From the NCBI GenBank assembly GCA_036583965.1, contig JAZBQD010000014.1, forward strand, positions 26,269,490-26,333,489: a DNA stretch of 64,000 nt, read 5' to 3'. This document shows positions 1 through 14,000 of the stretch, piece after piece. Position numbers and translations under genes: made by a program. Source of the DNA: Prunella strophiata. Taxonomy: Eukaryota; Chordata; Aves; Passeriformes; Prunellidae. Each line of letters opens with the position of its first letter. Within the stretch, counting starts at the first letter, position 1. The notes under the pieces are model-generated. The model saw only the letters and a list, made by a program, of their open reading frames with translations, made no database searches and had not been told where the DNA came from.

Positions 1-1794
1 TAAATCTCTCACAATGCCTTCAACCACAGTAAGGAGTGTCAGCACCATCTTGTGGCTTTCACTCTTGTACAGAATCCCCAGGAGTTGTCAGTTTATGACC
101 TCTCCATATCAAGACTTGCAACTGGGACACAAACTGTAAGATTAAAATGAGGAGTTTCATCTCTAGGGTCACTTCACAGTTTCCTCAGATTCTGAAGTCT
201 GCTGGTCAGAATAAATAGATGGATAAGATGCCTGTTCTTCAGATTCAGCTATTTCCCCAAACTTTACAAACATCAGATTATTAAGTAAACAGAAACAGAA
301 ACCTACTGCTTGTTTTTTCTTTCTTTGAATGGCTTTTGTTTTGTGAATCTAAACACAGTAAATTTTTTTACTCTCTTCTCCCTTATTGTTCTGGTAGTTT
401 TTCCTCTGCTTAAGCTCCAGTAAATCTCTACTCTCTTTGAAAATAAGGAGTCAGTTTAGGTAAAAATCTTCTATCTCTCCCTCTGTAGTAAATACTTCAC
501 CAGAAACATCCCAGGCCTTCATTTTCTTTTTTCATAGCTGCAGCCCACCTCCAATTAGTAGCTGAATTTATCTTCCTCTACTATTTCTTGCTGAGGACTC
601 ACAGCTTATTGGAGAAAAAGAAAAAAACCTGCTATGCACAGCAGCAAAACCTGCACCATTGTATTCCATAACTTTTCCCTTATTCTGTTCCTAAAAGCCA
701 GCCATTTCTTCCTGCCTGACATTCTGAATATCCTCTGCAGTGATGTCCACCACCTTAGACTCATCAGCACATCTCATCAATGCACTCCTCCTTTCCAGGC
801 AAAAATCCTCCATAAAAATATTAACCTTGTTTCCAACCAGTACTGGGAAAACTCCACTATTCATCTTCCTCATGTTTAGCACTTCCCCTCTCAAGACTGT
901 TGTCATGTCCCCCTCAATCATTGCTTTATTCACATTATAATTCTTCTAAGCATAATTTTTCTTCAGGGGAACAAATAAATTCCTAGGCAGGCCAATATTA
1001 CTCCTCTTACAGAATCCAGTTAACATTGTATCTACCTTCTTTGCATCTACCTTATCAAATAGATTTAACTGGAAGCCTATACCACACTAGAAATTAGGCA
1101 ATGTCACAAATTATGTCTTCATATAGGTTTTTACTGTCATCACACAACTGAAAACTTAATAGCTGCACAAGACAAGACAGCTGCAGAATCAAAGAATACA
1201 TATAAGTACTTACCTACAAATCAAGAAACGCATATAAAAATAATTTTATTTTTGCCTGTGTCAATACAGCATTCACAGCAGGTGCAATGTCTTGCAGTGT
1301 AGTAACAAAAGGCAAAGGTTTCATGCCATGATTGCACATGCAAAATAAAATGAAGAGGTCACAGGAATTTATGTAAATAAAAGAGGGGACACAAGCTGCA
1401 GCCAGACTTCCAACAGATTTGAGGAATAAACCTGGAACACTCTTTCAGGCTTACTGATTGTTGCAAAAGTTGTGTACTATGATCATAATATTTTATTTTC
1501 CAAAGTGTGTGTTTCTGTCTAACTGTTAGACAGGCCCAAATGCATCCCTGAGGAGGGTCCGTCTTGAGTCTTCTGAATTTTCCCTGTCTCTGCTGTGAAG
1601 TACAAGCTCTCCTAAAATAGCTCTGCTCTGGACATCCACACACCAGGGACCAGGCCCAGACCAAGGAAAAGAATGTAGCTGCCTACTTTACCTTTCTGTT
1701 GCTTTGCTGGGATTTAGCAGCCTAAATGCATTTTTGGGATTATTCCATTGAAATAAGGATGGAGTAAGGTCCTGTAACATTGAAGAAGGGCAAA
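1..1794. other. Intergenic, nothing recognised
   Basis: AT-rich sequence with only short chance open frames. None shows codon bias, a known domain or plausible splice sites. Confidence 0.6.
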
Positions 1795-2020
1795 TAAAGT
1801 AGTTCAGGTAATTACAGCCCAATCAGCCAAACATCAGTATTTGAAAAGAGATAGGCAACAAATTAGTAAGTAAGCAATAAATCAAGCTGTCTTTAATCAC
1901 CTTGAAGAAAACAAGATGATAACAAAGAGTTGATATATTTGTCAGGAACAATTCATGGCAAATCAATATAATTGCTTTCAAAACAGCTGATCTAGTGTAT
2001 AAGGGGACAGGTTCCTGTAA
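1795..2020 (+). mobile_element. Ancient CR1-type reverse-transcriptase fragment
   Basis: The plus strand reads GGTAATTACAGCCCAATCAG, then ...CATCAGTATTTG..., CACCTTGAAGAAAACAAGAT, GGCAAATCAATATAATTGC and GATCTAGTGTATAAGGGG. These match, in order, the conserved part of amniote CR1/L3-like LINE open reading frames that encodes NYRPVSLT. It is heavily mutated with no usable frame. It is much older than the copy at 16.5 kb. Boundaries are approximate. Confidence 0.6.
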
Positions 2021-5000
2021 TGAGCAAACAAGAGAAATACAGTCTAGATGAAGGTGCACTAATTTCAGGCCAGAAGCAGTTGAATGAAATGATTCAGATT
2101 ATTATTGGAAAAAATGGGAATACATTTCAAAAAGGCACAGATTTCTAGTTATAGCCAGTATTTTAATGAATTATGGTATTTTGCATTTCTTTAAAATTTG
2201 CAGCTGACACAAATTTGACAGGTACTGTTCAGTTCCTGACTCATTTCTACCCAATGAAAATCTATTCATCTCAATCCAGCTGGTGTTATCTAGCAAATCT
2301 TCTGGATATTCTGGAATATAGTCTTCAATGTAATTAAGCATTGAATAATGATCATAAGAAGAGACAAAGTTAATCAACAGGAACACTTCATTACTCAGTT
2401 GAAAACCAATATGCAGTTATGAAATATTTACCACAATGACCTTCCTCTCTGGTACTCCCTCACAAATTTTTCAGGTTAGAAAATGAGCAAAGAATAACTC
2501 ATGTTCTGTCTCATTCTAAACAGAAACCTTGCTTTCATTGACCAGAGAAATCCTCTCAAAACCCCATTATTTTGAATCACAACTAATACTAGTAATTCAA
2601 GAATTCCCTTCCACAGTCCATTAAATTGATTAATTCTGGTGTCTATTATACTGCTATATCCAAGGACAAAATTTGATGCTACTCTGTAAATTATCTAGCA
2701 TTGCAAAATGCTGCAAAGCAACAAAAGCACTAAATTGAGACTAATGTTTCAAGTAGGATGCAAAGCACCCACTAAAACCAGCTGCAGATTTATCTCTTTC
2801 ATACTGTGTATCAGAATACACAGAGGTTTTTTATGTTGTTATCTTATTTTGAACATTGAAATCCAGCTCAGACATCGCCATGCACAGTTTATTACAAGGT
2901 CCCAAACATGCCTTGCTTGAATGGAAGCAGACAGAATTTTTCCACCATCAGTAGTTTAAAAAAAGAATTATTTTGAACTATAATGTGTGTGTTGAGTGAA
3001 TTATATACTGGTGGTTTAGCATATTTTGTTTTTTAAAGAATTTGCTACTAAAATGTTATAGAGAGTTTCATTGTAAATGCACAGAAGAGAAGGAGCACAG
3101 TTAGCCTGTGGCATTCTTCCTGCATTTCAAGTTCCTGTAAATTATCTGATCAAGTAGTCTTGGACATAAATAAGGATTGGATATAACTTGTAAGATTTAC
3201 CCTGCCTCATTAATCTATATGTTACCCTCTGTCATTTCAAGAACTTCCTCCATTTCAGCTGACACTGTACTCTTGCCTGAGCTTCCACAGACATGCTGTA
3301 ATGCTGCAAAGAAGCTTTTCAATCATGGCAAGACAGTCCCTGAAAACAGATGTAGTTTAAAGCACTTGAGGAATCTTTGCATTAGTAGTGTTATAATGAA
3401 GCCCAGGGATAGGGTTTAACACTGGAGTTGCAGACATGACATCCAGCCTCAAGGAGTAGCTGCTGACACAGCACCAGTTCTAACCTGAGCACTAATGGTA
3501 AAACACCCTGGTTACATGCTGTACCCTCTACTCTGCTGCAGGATTAGAATAAAAAAATAGATTTAAAAAAATCCCACAGATCATCAATTGTTTCATTGGA
3601 TAAAGAAATTAAGATATTAATGATCAAGGATGAAGAATGTACCTCCTTGTGCTAGAAGTTGTACTTTGAAGCAGCAACACCACCCTGCCCTGCTGAAAAT
3701 GGACATTACTTCAGTGCTAACCTGACACCATGCTGCCCTGCTGCTTTTCAGTATGACATTATCATAAACATCTCAGTGTGAACTCTTCAAAGACCTTGTA
3801 GCTTCTTAAATTAGAGTGAAAATTAGGGCATTTGTATTTGGCTTGCTATTATAATATCCTAATGGCATCTTTGGCTATATGCATCCATACTTTAGAACTG
3901 GGAAATTGTTCTGCAATGCAACATCCTTATCAAGTTTTTCTACTGTTTTATTATACTACTACTATTTTCTTTTATTTTAAATTAACATTTCTTCCCTTCT
4001 CCGCAACATCACCTTTAGGTGTCAAGTGCCTCCTCACTTGCCACCTCACTGTCCCAAAACCACTTCAAATTAAAACCAGAGCTGTCACTCATCATGTGGG
4101 GAAAATATTAAGTGTCTCACAGCAGTACAGTATTTGTATCAGTAAAACAGATGGTTATGTAAACCAAGATGCAAATTAAGCCTACAGAATGTAGTCACAG
4201 AGTTCATACAATCAACATCGCATTGAAGAAGGAAGGTGCATATTTACATGGCTCTTAACTGGAAGCAGAAAAAAAGATAAATGAAAGTCACAACATTTAA
4301 CCTTCCTGAAGCTGTTCAGCATTTGCCCTAATGCTCCTGCTTAGCAAGTGTCACCATCAAAGCAGGATATTAGGGATGGTACTTGAAGTGCTGGAACCTG
4401 GGATTTCCAGCTGCCATGAGCACCCAGTCAGGTTCAGAGGATGAGCCATCAGATTAGAAAGTTCTGGGAAGGGACAAAAGGGTTTTGATTTGATTTCAGC
4501 ACCACCCCAGAGTTTCAGGCCCATTATTTTTTGGCAACATGCAGCAATGTCTTCACCAGTTACACTAAATTACATTAATGTCCTGCAATACTTGAAATGA
4601 AAAGAGCAGTAAGTCAAACCATAGTAATATGCATATTTGACTATTATTTTTACTACAGATTATATTCAGCCACTGTTTCCAGCAATTATTACAATTTTAA
4701 GAACTAGATCAGCACTAGGTATTCATACCAGCTTTAGGTATGAATAGAATATTCAGACTTTTCAGAATATTTAGACTTTTCCAGCATTATGCCTTTCAAT
4801 ACTGGATGTACTAATACCTCACTCTCTATATATGCCATTCTTTTACCTGGCACCTAGGAACAACTTTCTAATTCTTCACTCAGTAACACAACTTAGGCAG
4901 CAAGAATTAAAATCCTTTTACAGGGGTTCAGTTAGGAAGCATATAGATGAGAGACTCATTGACAGCCAAAAAATTTCACCGAAGCTCATGACCCACTTCC

Positions 5001-8000
5001 TATCATCATTGTCATTAAGAACTCTCAGAGACAAATGCAAACAGACTGTGGGTCAAGTGGCTTGTCCTACCATCACAACTCTTCACCAGCTGTCATCCTT
5101 CCATCAGAACCTGAGACCTCCAAACCTCAGTAGGAAAGAACACCACCAGTAATCAGCATGCTGCTGTTGCCTCAGATAGCTTCTGATAGCCTTTTAACAG
5201 GCTGGGAGCACAAGGGCATTCCCATGGTTGTAATTGGATGCCCCTTGTACACCCTATTTTGTGATTAACCAGGTGCTAGTAGCATTTTGAACACAACAGA
5301 CATATGAGGGACATCCTCCATCACACAAAGTTTTATGACAGGCACAGAAGGGACTGTCCTCAAATGCCTTCATGTGCTAACATGGATGCACCCTCATCAA
5401 ACAGCTGGCCTACCAGTTTTATAGAAAACATACACTAATGATATTATTGCTTAATAAACTCTTATTGTGCATAAACCCTTTCATGATGTTTATGTGATCT
5501 GATCCTTATTTAGGAGCAATCAAAGCACTCTGGCTGCAGAAACAGCTGTTTATATTGACCATGAAAATTGCTGATCAAACTAAGCTTGGACATGTGAAAA
5601 ACAAAGAATCACTTACCTGTGGAGTCTTGACTCAAAGTTTCTTGACTGCTACTGTTGTAAGAAGGCACTGGAGTGATTGAAAGTGATGCTGGACAGGACA
5701 AGGGACACTGAGAAGTCATTCTGTGTAGCAAAACATTGACACACAGGAGCACAGGCATCTTCAGGGACAGTGAGACCGAGGGGAGGGTTCCCATACACAC
5801 ACAGATTTTTCCAGCGAAGCAGTCCTATTGCAAGAGGGCCAACAGCTTCAGAACCTGACAACAAACACCTGGAGTTAAAACCTGTGTCCTTGCATTGTAC
5901 AGCTTGTCATTTTGGACAAGGAAGTTATAGCAAGGTAATACTAATTCCTGTTTTGACCACTAAGTTTGTCTGTCCCCTGGAAGAGAATGCCATATTTTGT
6001 TCTGGTCTACTATCAGTTTTGTTCTTAAATGCTGGTGTAATGCTGAAAGAATACTTTCACTATGTGGCCTCCTTGTACTGAACAAGATACATTTAACATG
6101 AAATAAACCTTCTAATTTCTGTGTGAATTCACAGGTTGTGGTGGTCTTGCTCATACCTGGATTTCTGCAGGAACTCACTCATACATTACGATCTGAAGGT
6201 TTCTCAAGTAAACATGGAATTCATGTTGAATTTTTAATTTTTTCCTTTGTTTAAACACCAGCTTGCTGTGATTTTTTTTTGACCCCTGCAAGGTTCAGAC
6301 CTCAGTGGAAATCAGGAAGTGGGAAGCAGCCATCCCACTGTCACAATGCACTTCTCTGTTCTTATGCTATGGTCCTCAGCAATTCTCTTATCCACCAATT
6401 CTCTTATCAGTGGTTTAGGATTTCTTCTGTCTATTTCAGATTTCCTTTTTGCTCTTTCTGAAGATTCATATTCCATCTTACTAAAAGCTCAACTGTATGT
6501 AACATTGTGAGAAAAACCCATAAGGGCTTATTATGACACTGTATCATAAGACTGTGGAGGAGAGATACCCTGAAGAGATTACTTTGCTGCACATGATATT
6601 ACCTCTGCTGCTTCACCAGCATCCCATCCCAAAATACAGAAAAAGAGAAAAAAAATTACCTATAACTGCAAAATATGGGGACTTCTATATGTCTCGTCCT
6701 ACAAGTAGTTTCTTACTTTTTAACTCTCATGTTTGTGACACTTGCAAGACTAGGAGCATCTGAATACAAAATGTCCCATCCACAAAACTGGACTCTCAAA
6801 TGCAGACAAATCAAACCTGTGATGGTCACAAAGCACCCTCAGGCCATTATGGCAACACTCACAACAGGACTACAAGTTGATGTAGTCTTGGCTGCTGCAT
6901 CAAGCCAGGACATAAATACAACACAGAAACTCAGACCTCAGTCATGATCATGCAGTGAATTCCTGAATTCACCTGCAGAAAACCAAGTAATAAGAGTAGA
7001 GCAGGCCTGAATGGAACTGGTGACTCAGAAGTGGCTCATAAGTTCTGCAAGAGCAATATGAGAGTATCTAATGCAAGAGTCATTCCAGTTGCTCCAACCA
7101 CATTTCTGCCATTTACTGTAACTAAACATCAAACTAGCTCTGAAGAGCAGCAGTTGTCTAATGGTAGATCCCTTAAAATGGAACAAAAGAACACAGATTT
7201 TCCATCAGTTGTCTCAGAAGAGGAGCCTCTAGGAGTTAGGAAATAATCCCCTTTAAATAAGTATGTGTGCCCTCAGAGCTAGTTTGAGTTTCCCACTAGA
7301 CACATAGACCCATACATTAAGGACCTTCAAGTGTGTCCACTCCAGAGAAAGAGCTCAGCGTCACTGCAAAAAGTTCAGTGAACTGTAGTAAAATAATGTT
7401 CAATACTAGACAGTACTGCAGTTGACATCACATTTAACAGAAAAGTTCCATCATCCTCCCTACTTTCATCTTTTTTTTTTTTAATGCAAAATTTTGGCTC
7501 ATGGTTTTTGTTTTTTTTTAAACATAAATTGATGGATTTCCTAGGGAGCTAGCTGCCAATATATTGTTCTATTTCTCTTGCAAACATTCAGCACATTTGA
7601 GACCATCAATTTTACTGAACTATGGAGCTTTGCTTGACTAACTTAAAAGGACACTGGTTTTATTCAGCTTTCCTGGTTGTAATTTGGGTTTATTTTAATA
7701 CAGATACCCACAGACTAAAGACTGTGATCATCCAATAGTGCTTGACTGCTTTATCATGAAGGTTCAGGGAAATGTGAACATTAAAATATATCTGTGTACA
7801 CAGGAATATGAAATTTATGGCTGTTTTTAACTGTTGATATATTAATGAAAATATCCATAAAGATTTATGTTCAGATTTTTAAAATACTCTTGCAGTCACT
7901 CCTTTGTCCAGTATAATTTCCTGTAAACATTGATTTTCACTTTTACAAATAAAGAGTCATTCCACAAACGTATATGCAAGTACATGGAATTGATCATTTC

Positions 8001-11000
8001 TGAGGAAAAAAACCCCAAAACACAAACAAAAACACAGATACATCACATCAAAGAGACTTTTAGTTGTCTTATTTATCCATTCACCACTGCAAGGTCATTT
8101 TGCCTATGCTAAAACCATCAATCCTAATTTTCATTTTTATCTGTAAGAGAGCATATGCTGCAGCTGTAAGCATATTACACACAGAATCATGCTGAAAAAA
8201 CTAAGCTAGACTATTAAAAGTTCATAAATAGAACAACTCAGCACTCCTGAGTGAATACTGAGCTATCCAAGTTTTTGACTTGGTTCAATCTCATTAGTCA
8301 CATCAGTCAGGAACAGCTTTCACAATAACCACTTCTAGTAGCCACATTAAAATAAATGTCTAATTAAAGCAACACATATAGACTATGTACACATATAGAA
8401 CATCTACAAATGTCTGTATCTACAGATATAGAACACATATCTGTGTATATATCAATGATATATGTGTACCTAGATATGAAAAGGTATATAAACACGCACA
8501 TACCCACGAAAGCATGAAAATGTATGTATGAGAAGTAAATGCAGTAGTTTTAAATTTTTGAATTGGAAAGCCATAACTGTTTCATTTGCAGAAAATTTTA
8601 GTTTCAATTTGGGTTATTTTTTGAAGGGGGAAAAATAAAACCTCCCTGACAATTTTTCACTCAAAAAAAGCCACTTGAAAAAGTTGTCAGAGTTCAAAGA
8701 CATGACTTTCAAGGTAAGTGCAAAACCAGGGATAATTGCAAAATGCAAGGAAGTGTTGGCTCACCCTGCAGCAGGTACAACAATGTGTTTAACTGCATGA
8801 TCCATGCACAGGCTCTTTCTGCCTGTTTTTTCAACTGACAGCAAACCAGCAGCTGAACCAGAAGGATCCAAAAAAGAGATTTTTGCTGTGGTTGCATATC
8901 TTTTAAGCTGTACCAAAAATTTCAATCTTATAACAGCAAAGGAAAGCAGAATATAGCTCTCAACAGAACTCCACAACATCAAGGCAGGGAAAGGGTTGCC
9001 TGAGATGTGCTGCAGGAGACTCTTTAGCAGCCTGATAGAATAGAGATTGGAAGCAAGAGGACAACTATGAATCCACAGACAATGTTCCAGGCACAAGCTT
9101 AATGCCATTCCCAGGGGTTTAGACATGCTTTGCAGAGAAACAAACACATGCACCCTCTATTAGCAATATAGAAATTAAATTGTGTGCCTTGGAATAATTT
9201 TTCCAAGTGAAGAGGACTGAAAGGGGCTTGATAGTCCCTCAGAGCATTGCAGAGGCAATGCCCAGAAGAGCAAACCCTAAAGCTTAAACATGGATACAAA
9301 CCTGGCTACCCTTAGTCCCCCAGGTTTTCCTGTCAGGGGTCCACTTTTTATGCACTTGTTCCACTGTTAGACAGGTTTCCCCTTTCTCTCTGCAATTTTC
9401 TCTGAAGTGGTGGATTTGCATCTCTGAGTTTTCTCTCTGGATTGCCCCCAGCCTTGTTCTCTCACAGACAACACCACACTCAAAAATTCTCCCCAAAAAC
9501 ATAAACTTTTGCATATCCTCCAGAAGCAATAATACTCAAAAACAATCCCCTAATGCTCCTCTTACCCTATAAATGCAGTAATGCTATACAGCAAGCACAT
9601 AACTCAGTAAACTCCTGCTTCTGCCTTATAACCTTACAAGCCAAAACTGAGAGAGATGAAAAAAATAACATACCTTGCATGGTGCATGCATTTGCCCTGC
9701 CTGGGCTCCAGGCTGAGTTTGCTGCAGAGTGACAGCAGACCGTCTGTCGTGGCCTGTGCACCTCCAGACCCCCCCTGTTTCCTGGGGTCCTGGACTCCCC
9801 CATCCTGTTAGGATGCTTCCTTCTGCTGCTGCCCAGCCAGTGCCTCTCACCTGTGCTCCTGCTGCCTCCTGAAGCCTGTATGGCACATGCTGGCCACATG
9901 TTAGAAGTGCAGGCTTGCTATTCAAAAGCTTGGGTGGCTTTTTTCTTTTCTTTTCCCCTCCCTCCTCTCTTCTCTTCTCCCACTTCTCCAGCTAATCCTG
10001 ATCTTCACAATCAGACACACCTTTCCCCTCCTGCAGCTGAAGTGGAGCAGGAGCTGCTGCTCCAGTCAGGCTGCTCCATAGGGAAACAGTCTCCCTCAGG
10101 GAGGTGGGAACAGAAAAAGGCACAATCACATTTGCAAAAACACACATAGATTTATTCACTTAACTCCTTCTCACTGCTAAACCCTCCCTGAACTGTGGTG
10201 GTAAAAAGCAGACACAGCCTCTTGCACAGAGAAATGAGGCTGCTGCAGGGTGGGCCAAATACATCTGCACAAAAGATTGGACATGAAAAGGAAGTGTTTA
10301 TATGGGGAGAAATATACACACTATAACAAAACAAATCCAAGTCCAAGAGGCTTCAGTGGCAAGTTTTACTGCTACATTTCCACCTGAGATCCTGTCCCAT
10401 CTCACCTGCTCCTGTTCAGAGCAGGAGGCAGAAAGCCCAGCAGATAATCTGGGCCTGAGGTTTACTGCAGGTCAGCAGCCAGCCAGCTCCTCTCCTTCAC
10501 CCATGCCATGGGAGGCAGACTGTGGCCACCTGAGTCACACAGCCTGGCACTTTCCTCCAAAAGTTTAAGCTGTGGGTGGACAGTGTGCATCTTGCTGGAA
10601 ACTCCTGAAGCTCTCAGACCATCCCACTTAACCCCTGTAACAGTAACCTGAAATGCCTCAACATGCTAGGGAGGCAAAGCAGGACACCCCTTTTCTCCCA
10701 GGGTAAAACTTCCCTCAGTTGTATTAACCGCTCTTTTTAGCCCAGGAATCTGATCAAAAGCTCTGCAGTGCAGAGAAGGAGGGCAGAAGAGAGACAGGAC
10801 CAATCCTGGCATCAGAGCTTGCCTTGCCACCTGCTCTGCTTGCTTTTCTGGTCTGAAGTACTGCATAGGGCTACCTGCTCTGAAAAAGGTTCTGCAAATT
10901 CTCTGACCCTTCAAAGATGTTAAAGGATTGAGACATCTCATTCCCAATTTTTTTTTCCTTTTTTGAAATAATCTGTTCTGAATAAGCCACATCATTCATT

Positions 11001-14000
11001 TCTTTCCATCTAAAATATACATATTGGGAATAGCTGACATATAGCTAACATGGCAAAAAAATTCACAGTAACAGACTAAGAGTACCAGTTCTCAAATAAC
11101 CCCACCCCCCCAAACTATTAAGTCTATATCAGCATTTCCTAGTCTTGCATACTTCTGGTATGTTTATAGGTATATTTAGCCAAATAGGACAACAATAATT
11201 ACTTTCAAGAAATTCTGTTCCAGCTAAGCATATTTGACATTCACACACAGCATAAAACTGAAAGTGCATACGTGGGATTTTTTCAAAGTTGAGGTTAAGC
11301 AGAAAAACAGCTTTTAGCTTTTCATTATCTACATGTGCCCCAGTTCAAACTTTCCAGCTTAACCTTTCCTTGTCCAGGTTTCAATTACTGGTGTTAGCTG
11401 GTAGACTGGCTAACACATAACCAGATACAAAGAGCACTGTTATATTAACAGGGATTTGATGTGACTAAATTATTTTACATCTTAGCAATCACTCTATCCT
11501 TTCCCCTTTGTAGAAAGGGAATTATCCTTCAGCTGCCTCTCCTTGGAGGAGATATGCTGCCAAGGGTGAGCCAGACCTTCCATGGCTGTTATTAATTCAT
11601 ATCTGGACTTGACAAGACCTGATATTTATATAAACATCTTAGTACATAATAACATCACATATACATGAAAGTATTATGTGCAATGTATTCTCACATTGCA
11701 TCTGCTGACATGTGAGTAATTTCCTTTGGTTCATGTCAAGACTATAGATACACATCCTAGGAGAGAGATTTGCACTCAACCACAGAAAAGATGCACAGCA
11801 GACCATGTTGTACAGCAGAAGGGCATATTCTCACTGCTTAGCTTCACTTACCTGCTTTAGGAGGTGAGCCTCCATAAGTTTCTCCCATAAATGAAGAGAG
11901 AAGGACAAGCTGAAGTAATCTGTAGTAAGATCAAAAGTCTAGTCTGGGAATAATTCTTGATATAAGCTTTATTCTAATTTATCATTAAGTAACGATACAG
12001 CACAAGGAAACTAGCTACCTAATTTAGTTGGCTAAATTAGTTTCCTGAAATAGGCAGTGTAAACCATGACCCACTGTATCCATTTTGTTACCCAGTCTCC
12101 TTCCATCTTTTTCTGGATTCAATAAGCACTTAAGAGTTTATTCTGGGGAGGCAATTCCACAAGTGTGTTGTCTACTTCTGTCGGGAAAGAGCAGTACCAG
12201 CCTCCACTATCACAGCTTGTCTTCCCCGACACGGGGATGCATCAAGATCAGGACAGATTGAAAATCATAGGCAGACGATGGAAAATCACACTGGCTCTCT
12301 ACAGGTCAAGGCAAAAATAATAAATTTTAAGGACAAGGTGTTGCTTCCACCTGTCTCACTGCAGAGCAGTAGGTAGAACACCCAGCAGAACCAGAACACA
12401 CAAAGTGCTAAAAGCCAAAAGGAGTTTCCTTGTCTTCTTACATAAGGATTTTGAGACTGCTTCCTGTGGAAGGAGAGAGTGCAAATAGTTTTGAAAATAA
12501 CTAAAATAAAACAAGAAAGACTTTTGCTCTGCTTACACAGAAGGATCTATGTCACTAACAAAAGCCTTGATCTTCAGCTAATCGCCTCAGACTGCTTATC
12601 TGTCAGATAACTTCAATTTGATTGAGAGCCCTTGCTGTGACTTTTCATGTTAGTGCAATAAAATACACTGCTATGGATGTCCACTTCTTCAGTGGTGTGG
12701 TTGATAGGATGGACTTTTTTTTTTGGGGTCATCTGTTTAGCTACACAAGATGAGGTAGAACCACTGCAAATCACTGCTTTAGACATACCATAGCAGAGGG
12801 GCTGGGGAGAGTTGGACCATACTGCATGGGAAACAGATTTAATTTACAAAAATTATTTATATTTACACTAGGGACTGCAACATCATTAAAAATCCCCACT
12901 GCGGAAAAAGCCCAGGAGAACAATGACTATAAACATCTTTCCTGAAAAAGCTTGATGCAAGGCACTGAAGGCCAAACTCCAGCAGAAAGTATTCAGAGTG
13001 TAGAACCTAGATGACTCAAGATGAGGAGTTATTAGTTGTCCCAGCAGTGCACTATAAAATTTTAACTATTAATTTAATTTTTTAAAAATACACACTGGCG
13101 ACATATATTGGCATTTTAATGAAAAGACAAGTAGCTCAAGAAGAGACTGGCTTGCTGCATTCTACAGCCTACACAGGAAGAAGTCTTTAAGCTTAACAGC
13201 TTCTCTTCCCATCAATAACTGCGATATTTCAGTTGAATAAAAGTTAAATAAATGCTAAAAGCTTTAGTTTTTACTATGGAAGTGGTGAATGAAAGATCAG
13301 ACTTCACAGCAGCATGAAGCTCACCCAGTCCTCTCCATTTAAGCAAATTTTCATATCTGATAAGGAGAATTCTGTTCAGAAAACAGCTTTGCTGCAAATG
13401 CTGACAAATGGATAACACAGGGTTTGCTACAGACCTTGACAAAACTTAATTGAGAGCATCAATCACAATCAATTTAGAAAACCTCACTGTGTATTAGATG
13501 CAATTTATGAATGTCTCTTCCTAACTCAAAAATTCAGTCAAATGGGGTTAAGACTGAGGTGCAGAGTGCCAACTGCCTGAAATATACAACCTAACAACAT
13601 CATTCACCAAATAGGTCCTGTCCCAAAGGCCTTGGCACTGTAGGTCCCACCTTTGTCTAAAAGTGTGCATGGTCAGAGACACACAGAGGCTTTGAATTCC
13701 ACAGCAGGGTTTCCTCATACAAGATACAGGAGACAGAAGTACAAATTAAGCCTTTAAAGAGAGACTTCTGCTCTGCAAGCAAAGAAGACTGAGTAAAGCC
13801 TTCCCATTGTGCAGAGTAGAACAAATCCTCTCCTCAGCTCTACAACTTTTAGCAATTTCCTGTCTTGCACAGACTCCACACAGACCTCCACAAGCTCCAG
13901 AGTCTCTGTTGCCTCCAAAGGCCCAGAAGGTTGAGGTATGTCTGCCCCACCTTTGCAGATGCTGATGTTGGAATGTAGGGTAACCTTGCTCCTCTGCAAG

